Positions 8,756-16,934 of a stretch of DNA of 64,000 bases are shown piece after piece. The notes under the pieces are model-generated. The model saw nothing but the letters and a program-made list of their open reading frames with translations. It was not told the origin of the DNA and did no database searches. Position 1 is the stretch's first letter, and the number at the start of each line of letters is the position of its first letter. The position numbers and the translations under genes were made by a program. The stretch comes from REEB481 sp964586595 (GTDB lineage Bacteria; Bacteroidota; Bacteroidia; NS11-12g; UBA955): positions 157,169 through 221,168 of the forward strand of contig CAZPHB010000002.1 of NCBI GenBank assembly GCA_964586595.1, read 5' to 3'.

Positions 8756-9172
8756 ATGAACCCTGAGCAAATAACCGTAGAAGCACTGATTGCTGCCAAA
8801 AGGCCGAATGTATGGAACTATTATACCGACCCTGCCCACATCACAGGTTGGAACTTTGCGGACCCAAGCTGGCATTGCCCCACCGCGAGCAATGACCTGA
8901 GCATCGGCGGGCGTTATTGTGCCAGGATGGAAGCCAGAGACGGCAGTTTCGGATTCGATTTCGAAGCCTATTATACCGCCATCCAACCCGAGGAGTCGTT
9001 TAGTTACTCCTTTGGCGAAAGAACCGCTACCGTTACCTTCATTGAACAGGAAGGAAGCACCATTGTGCGGGTGGTTTTTGACCCGGAAACAGAAAATTCT
9101 GTTGACTTGCAGCAACAAGGATGGCAGGCCATCCTGAATAATTTCAAAACCTATGTTGAAGGCCAGAATTGA
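8756..9172 (+). CDS. AHSA1/SRPBCC family protein
   Basis: 138 residues with the helix-grip pattern of the AHSA1 (activator of Hsp90 ATPase-like) branch: ITVEALIAAKRPNVWNYYTDP at the start, WNFADPSWHCP, DLSIGGRYCARME, and a final long helix GWQAILNNFKTYVE. Bacterial members bind small hydrophobic ligands or are of unknown function; they commonly pair with VOC genes, as here. No catalytic residue can be named. Confidence 0.85.
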   Translation: MNPEQITVEALIAAKRPNVWNYYTDPAHITGWNFADPSWHCPTASNDLSIGGRYCARMEARDGSFGFDFEAYYTAIQPEESFSYSFGERTATVTFIEQEGSTIVRVVFDPETENSVDLQQQGWQAILNNFKTYVEGQN

Positions 9173-9252
9173 TGGTGCTGAACCATCATCCTGAATCTCG
9201 TAGCTAAATTCATGTGTTGTCATGCAGGCAATTGCGGCAGCATTGATCAATA

Positions 9253-9283
9253 TTGCCTTTCAGCTATTTTTGATGTAGTTTCG
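9253..9283 (+). promoter_or_regulatory. Promoter of the six-gene surface operon
   Basis: A TTG at 9253-9255 (ATTG from 9252) and TAGTTTCG (9276-9283, 7/8 match to TAnnTTTG) are 20 bases apart, the normal -33/-7 spacing. The ATG at 9290 follows seven bases later. Confidence 0.5.
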
Positions 9284-9289
9284 TAATGG

Positions 9290-10213
9290 ATGAGGGTGCG
9301 TATTTACAGAATAGGGGTCCTTCTGAGTGCTGTACTTTGTGTTCAGTCGTGTGAAAAAAATGAGGATGTACTCATTCCCGGAAACAAGCAACCCGACTAT
9401 CAAGGTGTTCCAACCATCAAGGTAGAAAATTATGTAAACCGCCTGTTTATTGATTTGTTGGGCCGGGAAGCGACCGACAGTGAGCGCATGCAAAGTGTGG
9501 TTTCTTTGCGCAGCAGCAACCTTGCATTTGTAACCCGCGACAGTTTGATTCAAAAACTGCAGCGCGACAGCAGTTACCGCATTGGCGATTCAAGCTACAG
9601 CCATGCCTGGCATGAACGCATGTATAACCTGCTTAAGGCCCGATTCATGGAAGGTGCTGATGAAGCTGAAATAAACCTGCGCCTGGGTAATGCTCAATTT
9701 GCACAAACCATTGCCCGACTGAACGGCGATTCTGTTGGCGTATTTGCAGCGCAAGATCAAATCAACAAATACAAAAATGTACGTGACAGCCGCTGGAAAT
9801 ACCGGAAAGGACTTATTTCCCTTGGAGAAATGTGCTCCTTCATGATGAATAATGGTATTTATGACCAAATTAACATGAACAGTTTCAACTTTGTGAATGC
9901 CAGCTTTGATGACTTGTTCCGTCGTTTTCCGGTGCGCGATGAATTTGAGCAGGCTTACCAGGTCATAGAGTACAACAAGCCGGGGACCGTCTTCGGAAGG
10001 GTTTGCACCAACAAAAATGAATACTGCCGCGCCCTTACAGAATCAGTAGAGTTTTACGAAGCTCAGATTCGCTGGGCTTATTTCACTTTATTGCAACGAG
10101 AAGCAACAACTCCGGAAGTTTTAAACCTGCTTGCAGCCTACAAGAACAGTGGCGATTTCAAAGCAGTTCAATTGGCCATCCTCAAAACCGATGAATATGC
10201 ACAGTTCCAGTAA
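9290..10213 (+). CDS. Lipoprotein with DUF1549/DUF4214-like helical domains (operon gene 1)
   Basis: 307 residues. A lipobox (VLCVQSC, Cys21) predicts a lipid-anchored protein. The segment VNRLFIDLLGREATDSE (from about residue 49) resembles the start of DUF1549-type domains. The C-terminal segment (WAYFTLLQREATTPEVLNLL ... ILKTDEYAQF) has the DUF4214-like layout of a Tyr/Arg-rich helix pair ending in a D-E-Y motif. The next gene ends in a related segment. No catalytic residues are evident. It overlaps gene 2 by 23 bases, so the two are translationally linked. I infer a structural or binding role at the cell surface. Confidence 0.6.
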   Translation: MRVRIYRIGVLLSAVLCVQSCEKNEDVLIPGNKQPDYQGVPTIKVENYVNRLFIDLLGREATDSERMQSVVSLRSSNLAFVTRDSLIQKLQRDSSYRIGDSSYSHAWHERMYNLLKARFMEGADEAEINLRLGNAQFAQTIARLNGDSVGVFAAQDQINKYKNVRDSRWKYRKGLISLGEMCSFMMNNGIYDQINMNSFNFVNASFDDLFRRFPVRDEFEQAYQVIEYNKPGTVFGRVCTNKNEYCRALTESVEFYEAQIRWAYFTLLQREATTPEVLNLLAAYKNSGDFKAVQLAILKTDEYAQFQ

Positions 10214-10688
10214 AATCTTCCTCGCCCTATTGATGTTGGTGTGCTTCAGCGCATGCACCAAGAACGAACGGCTGAGCTATGGCTTGCTCGATCAGGAGGT
10301 TTACGAGGATAAAACCCTCAAAACCAAAAACAAAAGCGAAAGTGAATACATCAGTATTTTATACACCAATCTTTATCAAAAGCCTATATCCCCCAATGAA
10401 CTTTACAAAACCCAGAATGTGGTGTACAGCATTGGCGACCGAACACTGGCCTATGAAATGTTGCTGAGCAATTATTTCAATCAGGGATCCGTCCAGATTC
10501 CTTCCAACAGCAATGCGCGCGGCAGGCTGGACAGCTTTATCCTGGAAACTTACAAGCGGTTTTACCTGCGCTATCCCAGCGAAGCAGAAAAAACCTGGTT
10601 CCGCAATTACATCGAAGCCAATCAGGATGCCAGCGTAGAGATGGTTTATACTGCATTTGCAGCCAGCGATGAATATTCCTTTTATTGA
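10191..10688 (+). CDS. Small lipoprotein related to operon gene 1 (operon gene 2)
   Basis: 165 residues from the ATG at 10191 (a second ATG at 10197 is equally possible). The lipobox is LVCFSAC, about residue 22. Two helical segments, YISILYTNLYQKPISPNEL and FILETYKRFYLRYPSEAEK, share the aromatic/Arg spacing seen in the upstream gene, and both proteins end in an A-x-x-x-x-DEY motif (AASDEYSFY here). The start lies inside the end of gene 1. The function is unknown; it is likely a partner of its neighbour. Confidence 0.6.
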   Translation: MNMHSSSKIFLALLMLVCFSACTKNERLSYGLLDQEVYEDKTLKTKNKSESEYISILYTNLYQKPISPNELYKTQNVVYSIGDRTLAYEMLLSNYFNQGSVQIPSNSNARGRLDSFILETYKRFYLRYPSEAEKTWFRNYIEANQDASVEMVYTAFAASDEYSFY

Positions 10689-10690
10689 GC

Positions 10691-12031
10691 ATGAAACGTA
10701 AAGAATTTATACAGAAAGCAGGCTTGCTGGCCGCAGGAGGTGTTGCTGCTCCATACATCCTGCCCGGCGGCAGATTATTTGCACGCACCAATACACCATT
10801 GGCGGACCATGTTGTGCTGGTGATGTTTGCAGGCGGGGTGAGGCAACAGGAAGCAGTGCTGCAGCGTTACCTCGACGACAGTCAGGGCGTTAACTCCCCA
10901 GGCAACATCATGTACAACCTGCTGGAAGGCGCAGCTCCGGCTTCAAAAATAGCCTATGGAACAACCGCGCCTGGCGGCACTTCCGGCGGACAACCCATCC
11001 CAAGGCTGCTGAGCGAAACCCTTCAGAAACAAGGTACCTTGTTTCGGGAAATGCGCGCACAAAGTGCCGGACATTATGTAGGACTGAACACATTGGTCAC
11101 CGGAAATCCAGGCACCGGACAGGGCTTGAAGGTCAGACCAAACTTCCCTACCATCTTTGAATATCTGCGGAAACACGCCGGCTATTCAACTTCCGATTGC
11201 TGGTTTATTGGCAATACCATTGGGAATTCCACTCCCCTGCTTAACTCCAGCGTGCATGAATCGTATGGTCTGCAATACGGTGGAAACTTCTTCGCTGCAC
11301 CACTCACCTTTGGATCTTCAGGACGCGACGTACTGAGCAACGCAAAACCTTATTCCGACGAAGAACTGGCCCCCATGTATGCCATGAAGCACTTCCTGGA
11401 TCAGAACTTCGGCCTCAACCCGGAACAATTTCTCAGCGTGCGCAACAATCCCGAGGAACGCAACCGCATCAAAGAATGGATGCGTGATGTGTATATCCGC
11501 CTGGCCAATGGTCAGATTCCTTTCCCCCCGGTAAGCGGAGGAGGTGACAGCTTCAACATCGGCATGGCTGCCGAAGTGCTCCGCACCTTTAAACCAAAAA
11601 TACTCGTGGTGAACATGAGCGCCGTGGACGGTTGTCACAGCAATTTCACCGGTTACCTGCAAAGCCTGCACCGCGCCGATCACGCCACAGGCTGGCTTTG
11701 GGATCAGATACAACGCAATATTCCCGAAATGAGCGGCAAGACGATGATGATCGTGGCTCCTGAATGTGGACGAAACCTCAAACCCAATCCCATACAGGAC
11801 GAAAACGATTGGTATGCTTACGACCACAGCGATGCCAACGCACTTCGTGTTTGGGGACTGATGGCCGGTCCAAATGTTCCTCGAGATCTTGTGGTTGGCA
11901 ACGAAAACAACCCCAGCGGCAGACTCACCGACATCGTTCCAACCATTGCCCATGCACTGGGTATCAAAGATGAAGTAATGAATGCCGGACTACTCGACCC
12001 CTTGGCCCGCTCCTTATTCGACCGCATATGA
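10691..12031 (+). CDS. Exported DUF1501-like / alkaline-phosphatase-superfamily protein (operon gene 3)
   Basis: 446 residues from the ATG at 10691, three bases after the previous stop (an in-frame TTG at 10685 is less likely). The N-terminus MKRKEFIQKAGLLAAGGVAA looks like a Tat-type signal with KRK in place of RR. The rest suggests the alkaline-phosphatase/sulfatase fold as in DUF1501 proteins: HVVLVMFAGGVRQQE, ILVVNMSAVDGCH, MMIVAPECGRN, YDHSDANALRVWGLMAGP and GRLTDIVPTIAHALGI. The canonical sulfatase Cys/Ser motif was not found, so enzymatic activity is uncertain. DUF1501 proteins usually sit beside DUF1549/DUF1800 or cytochrome-type genes, which fits this operon. Confidence 0.7.
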   Translation: MKRKEFIQKAGLLAAGGVAAPYILPGGRLFARTNTPLADHVVLVMFAGGVRQQEAVLQRYLDDSQGVNSPGNIMYNLLEGAAPASKIAYGTTAPGGTSGGQPIPRLLSETLQKQGTLFREMRAQSAGHYVGLNTLVTGNPGTGQGLKVRPNFPTIFEYLRKHAGYSTSDCWFIGNTIGNSTPLLNSSVHESYGLQYGGNFFAAPLTFGSSGRDVLSNAKPYSDEELAPMYAMKHFLDQNFGLNPEQFLSVRNNPEERNRIKEWMRDVYIRLANGQIPFPPVSGGGDSFNIGMAAEVLRTFKPKILVVNMSAVDGCHSNFTGYLQSLHRADHATGWLWDQIQRNIPEMSGKTMMIVAPECGRNLKPNPIQDENDWYAYDHSDANALRVWGLMAGPNVPRDLVVGNENNPSGRLTDIVPTIAHALGIKDEVMNAGLLDPLARSLFDRI

Positions 12032-12960
12032 AGCACTTTTGGAAACTGCTTTTATTGCTGTTTTGGATTCAGGCTTGCACCAAAGAAAATCAAAGGCCTG
12101 ACAATCCATTTGACCAGGATGCCAAGGATCAACCCAAAGATACGTTCACGGCTCCGGCAGCCAGCACGATCCAGGGCATTCACTACAACATCCTGAAACC
12201 CACCTGTGCCAACAGCGGATGCCACGACGGTACTTTTGAACCCGATTTCAGGACGGTTTCCAGTTCCTACAATTCTTTGTTGTACCGCCAGCCCATCAAA
12301 AACGACAGCGCAGGAACTTTTGCAGCCAGGGTTATGCCGGGAAATGCAGACCTCAGCATGCTGTGGTACCGACTCACCGTGGACCTCGGAGGAAATTCAG
12401 GCATCATGCCATTGGTGGTAGATCCGGGCAGCAGTTGGCTTTCCAAAAAAGCAGATTACCTCAACGACATCCGAACCTGGATCAACAACGGCGCCAAAGA
12501 CCCTTTCGGAAACGCACCTGCCCTGCCCGACCAACCGCCACAGGTTTTGGGCATGACCGTGCTGGTGAATGGAACAGAAGCTTTTAGGCCCGGACGTTAT
12601 GAACCCATTCAGGTTCCGGTGGGAAGTAATGCTGAATTATGGATTTGCTTCGCAGATGATAAAGCTGCCCAGCTTGCCTTAAGCAATGCCAGCATCAATT
12701 TCAGTCTGGATCCCGGCAACTATACTTCCGGGAATGCACAGCCGCTCATCCAGGCAGCCAGCCCCCGCATCTTTAAATCGGTTTACGGCCAAAATGAAAG
12801 TTACGGTTTCAGGTTCATGCTGAACGCCAATGGCTGGAACCCGGGTGATGTTACCTGGCTGCAGCTGAACATCAGCGACGGGGTGAATGGCAATTCCATG
12901 ATTCCCAACAGCGACGCATTGTTTTACCTCAAAAAATACTTAGCCATCCGTTGGATATGA
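12028..12960 (+). CDS. Lipoprotein with CX4CH haem-like motif (operon gene 4)
   Basis: 310 residues, overlapping gene 3 by ATGA. The lipobox WIQAC gives Cys17. A single haem-c-like motif, Cys60-ANSG-Cys65-His66, sits in the context ILKPTCANSGCHDG, typical of Bacteroidota c-type cytochrome-like lipoproteins. The spacing is CX4CH rather than CX2CH; CX4CH is known in some cytochromes c3, so haem attachment is possible but not proven. The C-terminal half has an Ig/beta-sandwich look. In context it could pass electrons to, or simply anchor, the gene 3 product; this is inference. Confidence 0.65.
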   Translation: MKHFWKLLLLLFWIQACTKENQRPDNPFDQDAKDQPKDTFTAPAASTIQGIHYNILKPTCANSGCHDGTFEPDFRTVSSSYNSLLYRQPIKNDSAGTFAARVMPGNADLSMLWYRLTVDLGGNSGIMPLVVDPGSSWLSKKADYLNDIRTWINNGAKDPFGNAPALPDQPPQVLGMTVLVNGTEAFRPGRYEPIQVPVGSNAELWICFADDKAAQLALSNASINFSLDPGNYTSGNAQPLIQAASPRIFKSVYGQNESYGFRFMLNANGWNPGDVTWLQLNISDGVNGNSMIPNSDALFYLKKYLAIRWI

Positions 12961-13400
12961 ACCTGCGCATATACCTCGGCTGGCTATTATGCGCCGGCCT
13001 CTGTTCCTGCTCCGAAGAAAATCCCTACGCACCTAATCCTGTACCCTTTCTGAGCCTGGACAGCGTAAGCAGCACCAATATTGTCCAATTCAAAGACAGT
13101 TTGCGTATGTATCTGCGCTTTGAAGATGGAGACGGTGATTTAGGCGCCTTAAATCCGGACAGCAACAGTTTATCTGTTCAGGACGCACGATTCAACCGAC
13201 CTGATTTTTACTTCGTGCCGGCACAGGCACCCGTAAATGCTAAGGTACACATCAAAGGACGTTTTGTGCTGCGCATGAAAAACCTCTTCCTGCTGGGCAG
13301 CGGAAATACAGAACCAACAACATTCACCCTGCGCATCAAAGACCGCAGCGGAAATTGGAGCAATTCGGTAAGCACCCCACTCATCAACATCAAACGCTGA
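12957..13400 (+). CDS. Small lipoprotein of unknown function (operon gene 5)
   Basis: 147 residues from the ATG at 12957, overlapping gene 4 by ATGA. The lipobox GLCSC predicts a mature lipoprotein after about 18 residues. The body (VQFKDSLRMYLRFEDGDGDLG ... FTLRIKDRSGNWSNSVSTP) looks like a compact beta-sandwich with an acidic DGDGD turn that could bind calcium. No family recognised. Confidence 0.65.
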   Translation: MNLRIYLGWLLCAGLCSCSEENPYAPNPVPFLSLDSVSSTNIVQFKDSLRMYLRFEDGDGDLGALNPDSNSLSVQDARFNRPDFYFVPAQAPVNAKVHIKGRFVLRMKNLFLLGSGNTEPTTFTLRIKDRSGNWSNSVSTPLINIKR

Positions 13401-13401
13401 G

Positions 13402-16400
13402 TTGAAAATCCTGCTGTATATCGCCCTGGCATGCCCAACCGTTCTGGCGGCTCAAAACACTTATTACATGAGCAATGGCAGGGTGCGGGCCTGTTCAGGC
13501 ATTTTCAAGGATAGTGAAAAAGGGAAAACGCCCGGTGATTATGACCATAACGAATCGTATATCTTCACAATCAGTGTTCCGGGCGCCAGCAATATCAGCA
13601 TCAACTTCAAAAGCTTCTGTACAGAAAAAGACAACGATTACCTGCAGATATACAACGGGAAAGACACCTTTGCACCAAAGCTCGGTCCGCGTTACTCGGG
13701 AAGCACCAATCCGGGCTTGGTGCGCAGTACCGACAGCTTCATCACCTTCTTCTTTAAAAGCGATAAGAACATCGCCTGTTCCGGCTGGGAAGCAACCTGG
13801 AGCGCCACGATGCGCGTGATTACGGCACCAAGCCTCACCCTGCAATCAGCACCCAAATGCAAACAACAATCCCTCAGCCTGTTGCTGGGAAGGGCCTTCC
13901 CCTGTGATTCAGTAAAACCCGGAAGTTTTGTTTTGTCGGGACCGATAAGCAGCGCTGTGAGCACTGTTACACCGGTGAATTGCACGGGTGGAACTTCCGC
14001 CACTTATAATTTACAACTCACCAATGCGCTGAACATGAGTGGCACATACACACTGGAAGCCACGCTGTTTTTCAAGGATTATTGCGACAGCATCTGGACC
14101 TTAAAAAGCAAGACCTCCTTTACCATCAGCGATTGTCCATTGATGGTTCAACTCACTGCTGACAAGGATACGCTGTGCAGAGGCAGTTGTACCTGGTTGC
14201 GTGCAACCGTTTCCGGTGGAACACCATCGCGTTATGTTTATACCTGGACTCCTGGAAGTTTGAGTGGCGCAGGGCCACACTTGGTTTGTCCAACAGGTGC
14301 TACACGTTACATTTTACGTGTTACCGATGGACTTTCGGTTCCCGCCTCAGATACCGTTGACCTGACCGTTCTGGCTCCACCAAGTGCCCAGCCCGACACC
14401 ATGGTTTGCTACCTCTCGGCACCCTTTAAACTCAGGGCTATACCGGCCGGAGGATTTTGGCAGGGAAAAGGAATCACCGATGCGGCGAATGGAATATTCA
14501 GTCCGGCTGTAAGCGGCGGTGGAACCCATAAAGTATGGTATCAGATTGGTTCCTGTGCAGATACCGTTCTGGTTACTTCCACCGGAATCTGGAATGGGGA
14601 CAACCTCTTTTGTCCGAATACGCCGCCATCATCTCTGTACCATATTTATCCCACCGGCGGAACCTGGACCGGTCCAAAGGTTACCAGCAACGGCATCTTT
14701 AACCCGGACAGTGCCGGAACATTCAAGCTCACCTACACATGGAAAGGATGTGTTTCGACCAAAACTGTCCGCGTGACGCAAATCTGGGCCAAGCCTTTTG
14801 ACACAGCCTGTGAAAGCAGTACTTTTCATCAACTGCAATTCAACCCTATTGGCGTTTTTTTCAACTGGTTTCCTGGTTTAACCAACAGTTATTACGGAAC
14901 CGTAAATCCATCATTGATGGGAGGCCCGGGTACCAAAACCATCATCTTCAACGCCAGAGGATGCAAGGATACCACCCTGCTTACCTTGTTACCCATAGAT
15001 GCAGGTAAAACCTTTGACACCATTTGTCCGGCGGCCGGTGTGCACTCCCTCAGCGGATTCAGGCCTTTAAGCGGCTATTCCTGGACGGGCCGGGGCATCA
15101 GTGATACGACAAAACCCGAATACAATCCAGGGTATTTCAGCAGCTTGGGAAAAACCAGTTTTACCGATACGCTGACTATTAGAAATGGGCGTTGTGCAGA
15201 CCGTAAATTCCTGACTCTATTACCCACGCAGGTGGGCAAACGCGACACCTTGTTTCTATGTGCGCAGGATACCGGAATCTGGCTGAGTAAGGCCCTGACT
15301 CAGTTTACGCCATCGGGAGGAACCTGGAGCGGGAAAGGCATCACCAATGCCAAAGGTTTTTTTAAACCGGCAGCATCCGGTTACGGTACACATCTGGCTT
15401 TTTATTCCGTAAATGGATGCAGGGACAGTTTGAGGATTTGCGTGCGTCCGAAGACGGGTATTCAACAGGATACTGCTGTTTGCCGCACCTCAGGAATTTT
15501 CAAGCTTAAAGTAAGCCTGAGTGGCGGCTATTTTTACGGAACCGGTATCAGCAACAGTGCACAAGGCTTGTTCAACCCGGCCATCGCGCTGAAAGGAAAA
15601 AACCGCATCATTTATGTGAGTAGGTTTGGATGTTTTGATACTGTTTTTGTTACGGTAGATACCATTCCTGCGATGCAGTGGCAGCTTGTTCCGAGTGCAC
15701 CGTGTTTGAAAGATACAGCCTATCTGTTGAAGGCGCTGCCCGGCGGTGGGCTGTTCAGTGGCCCGGGAGTGAGTCATCCCTATTTCAACCCCTGGAAATC
15801 CGGTTCGGGAAACAAACGTCTGGAATACCGCATCACTCAGGGAGCGTGTACCGGATTGCTGCAAAGAGACATCGTGGTGGCGGACACCTTGCGTGTTTCC
15901 TTTTCAGGGAGCAGCGACAGCATTTGCCCGGGATCCAATGTTTTAATTACTGCGCAGGCGCTTGGGGGAAACAGATTTGCATATCGATATTCATGGTCGA
16001 ATGGTTTGACAGGTTCGAATCAGGCCTATTTCAGCCCCAAAAACAGCACCACAATTCAGGTGACGGTCAGCGATGGCTGCTCTAAACCTGATACCGCTAC
16101 AAGGTTGCTCTTTGTGCATCCCAACACCTGGTTCAACGCGAAAAGCAGCGCTCCTGAATGCTTTGGCCTGCCGGGCTATCTCAAGTTATCCATGAGCCAG
16201 CCCGGCACGTACCTTTACACCTGGAATACACAACCCAAGCAACAGGGCGACAGCATGCGTGGCCTGGCCGGTTCCCGGTATCTGGTCAGTGTGATGGATG
16301 TAAACAGCGGCTGCAAGAAGGATACAAGTTTGGAAATTCCTGGTTTTCGCAAACTCAATGCGGCATTCATCACCAATCCTCCGAAAGGAATTTGCCTCAG

Positions 16401-16890
16401 CAACATCAATCCTAAGATGTATTTTCTGGATATGAGCAGCGGCGGAACAAGCGGATCATGGGATTTTGGCGATGGCAGCACCGAACCTTACCAACCAGGC
16501 AACAACCCAAACCATACTTACCAAACCGATACCAATCGTTATCGGGTTCAACTGATCATCCGCAACGATGGTGGATGCGCAGACTCTGCGGAACTGAACA
16601 TCTGTGTTACTGATACCGTCTTGTTGTTTGTGCCGAGTGCTTTTACACCCAATAAAAACGGGCTGAATGAAGTCTTTTTGCCCACCATCACAGGAGCCCG
16701 TGAATATCAATTGGATATTTACGACCGTTGGGGTGCTAAAATCTTCAGCAGCAACAACCCCAACCAGGGCTGGGACGGGATGTTTATGGGCAAGGATTGT
16801 CCATCCGGCTGTTATGCTTACTCCCTGCATTACAAGGGGCGTAAGACCTACAGGCAGGTACACAGCGGTTTGGTGCATTTGATACGCTAA
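13402..16890 (+). CDS. Large secreted CUB/PKD protein with T9SS C-terminal domain (operon gene 6)
   Basis: 1162 residues, starting at TTG 13402, one base after the previous stop; the signal peptide MKILLYIALACPTVLA|AQ supports this start. A CUB domain occupies about residues 30-135 (CSGIFKDSEKG ... FCTEKDNDYLQIYNG). A long repetitive beta-rich region follows, with recurring GGTWxGxGI-type units and paired cysteines. A PKD domain lies near residues 1010-1065 (GSWDFGDGS). The C-terminal domain (from VPSAFTPNKNGLNEVF, about residue 1074, with IYDRWGAKI) is the gliding-motility-type sorting signal. The protein should be exported by type IX secretion and probably is the surface product served by the operon's lipoproteins. 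Confidence 0.85.
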   Translation: MKILLYIALACPTVLAAQNTYYMSNGRVRACSGIFKDSEKGKTPGDYDHNESYIFTISVPGASNISINFKSFCTEKDNDYLQIYNGKDTFAPKLGPRYSGSTNPGLVRSTDSFITFFFKSDKNIACSGWEATWSATMRVITAPSLTLQSAPKCKQQSLSLLLGRAFPCDSVKPGSFVLSGPISSAVSTVTPVNCTGGTSATYNLQLTNALNMSGTYTLEATLFFKDYCDSIWTLKSKTSFTISDCPLMVQLTADKDTLCRGSCTWLRATVSGGTPSRYVYTWTPGSLSGAGPHLVCPTGATRYILRVTDGLSVPASDTVDLTVLAPPSAQPDTMVCYLSAPFKLRAIPAGGFWQGKGITDAANGIFSPAVSGGGTHKVWYQIGSCADTVLVTSTGIWNGDNLFCPNTPPSSLYHIYPTGGTWTGPKVTSNGIFNPDSAGTFKLTYTWKGCVSTKTVRVTQIWAKPFDTACESSTFHQLQFNPIGVFFNWFPGLTNSYYGTVNPSLMGGPGTKTIIFNARGCKDTTLLTLLPIDAGKTFDTICPAAGVHSLSGFRPLSGYSWTGRGISDTTKPEYNPGYFSSLGKTSFTDTLTIRNGRCADRKFLTLLPTQVGKRDTLFLCAQDTGIWLSKALTQFTPSGGTWSGKGITNAKGFFKPAASGYGTHLAFYSVNGCRDSLRICVRPKTGIQQDTAVCRTSGIFKLKVSLSGGYFYGTGISNSAQGLFNPAIALKGKNRIIYVSRFGCFDTVFVTVDTIPAMQWQLVPSAPCLKDTAYLLKALPGGGLFSGPGVSHPYFNPWKSGSGNKRLEYRITQGACTGLLQRDIVVADTLRVSFSGSSDSICPGSNVLITAQALGGNRFAYRYSWSNGLTGSNQAYFSPKNSTTIQVTVSDGCSKPDTATRLLFVHPNTWFNAKSSAPECFGLPGYLKLSMSQPGTYLYTWNTQPKQQGDSMRGLAGSRYLVSVMDVNSGCKKDTSLEIPGFRKLNAAFITNPPKGICLSNINPKMYFLDMSSGGTSGSWDFGDGSTEPYQPGNNPNHTYQTDTNRYRVQLIIRNDGGCADSAELNICVTDTVLLFVPSAFTPNKNGLNEVFLPTITGAREYQLDIYDRWGAKIFSSNNPNQGWDGMFMGKDCPSGCYAYSLHYKGRKTYRQVHSGLVHLIR

Positions 16891-16922
16891 AACAAAATAA
16901 GTCCAATGCCTGAGGCCTTCCT

Positions 16923-16930
16923 GATATTTG
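16923..16930 (+). promoter_or_regulatory. -7-like element (GATATTTG) before the NFACT gene
   Basis: Seven of eight bases match TAnnTTTG; it ends four bases before the ATG at 16935. Confidence 0.45.
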
Positions 16931-16934
16931 CGGC

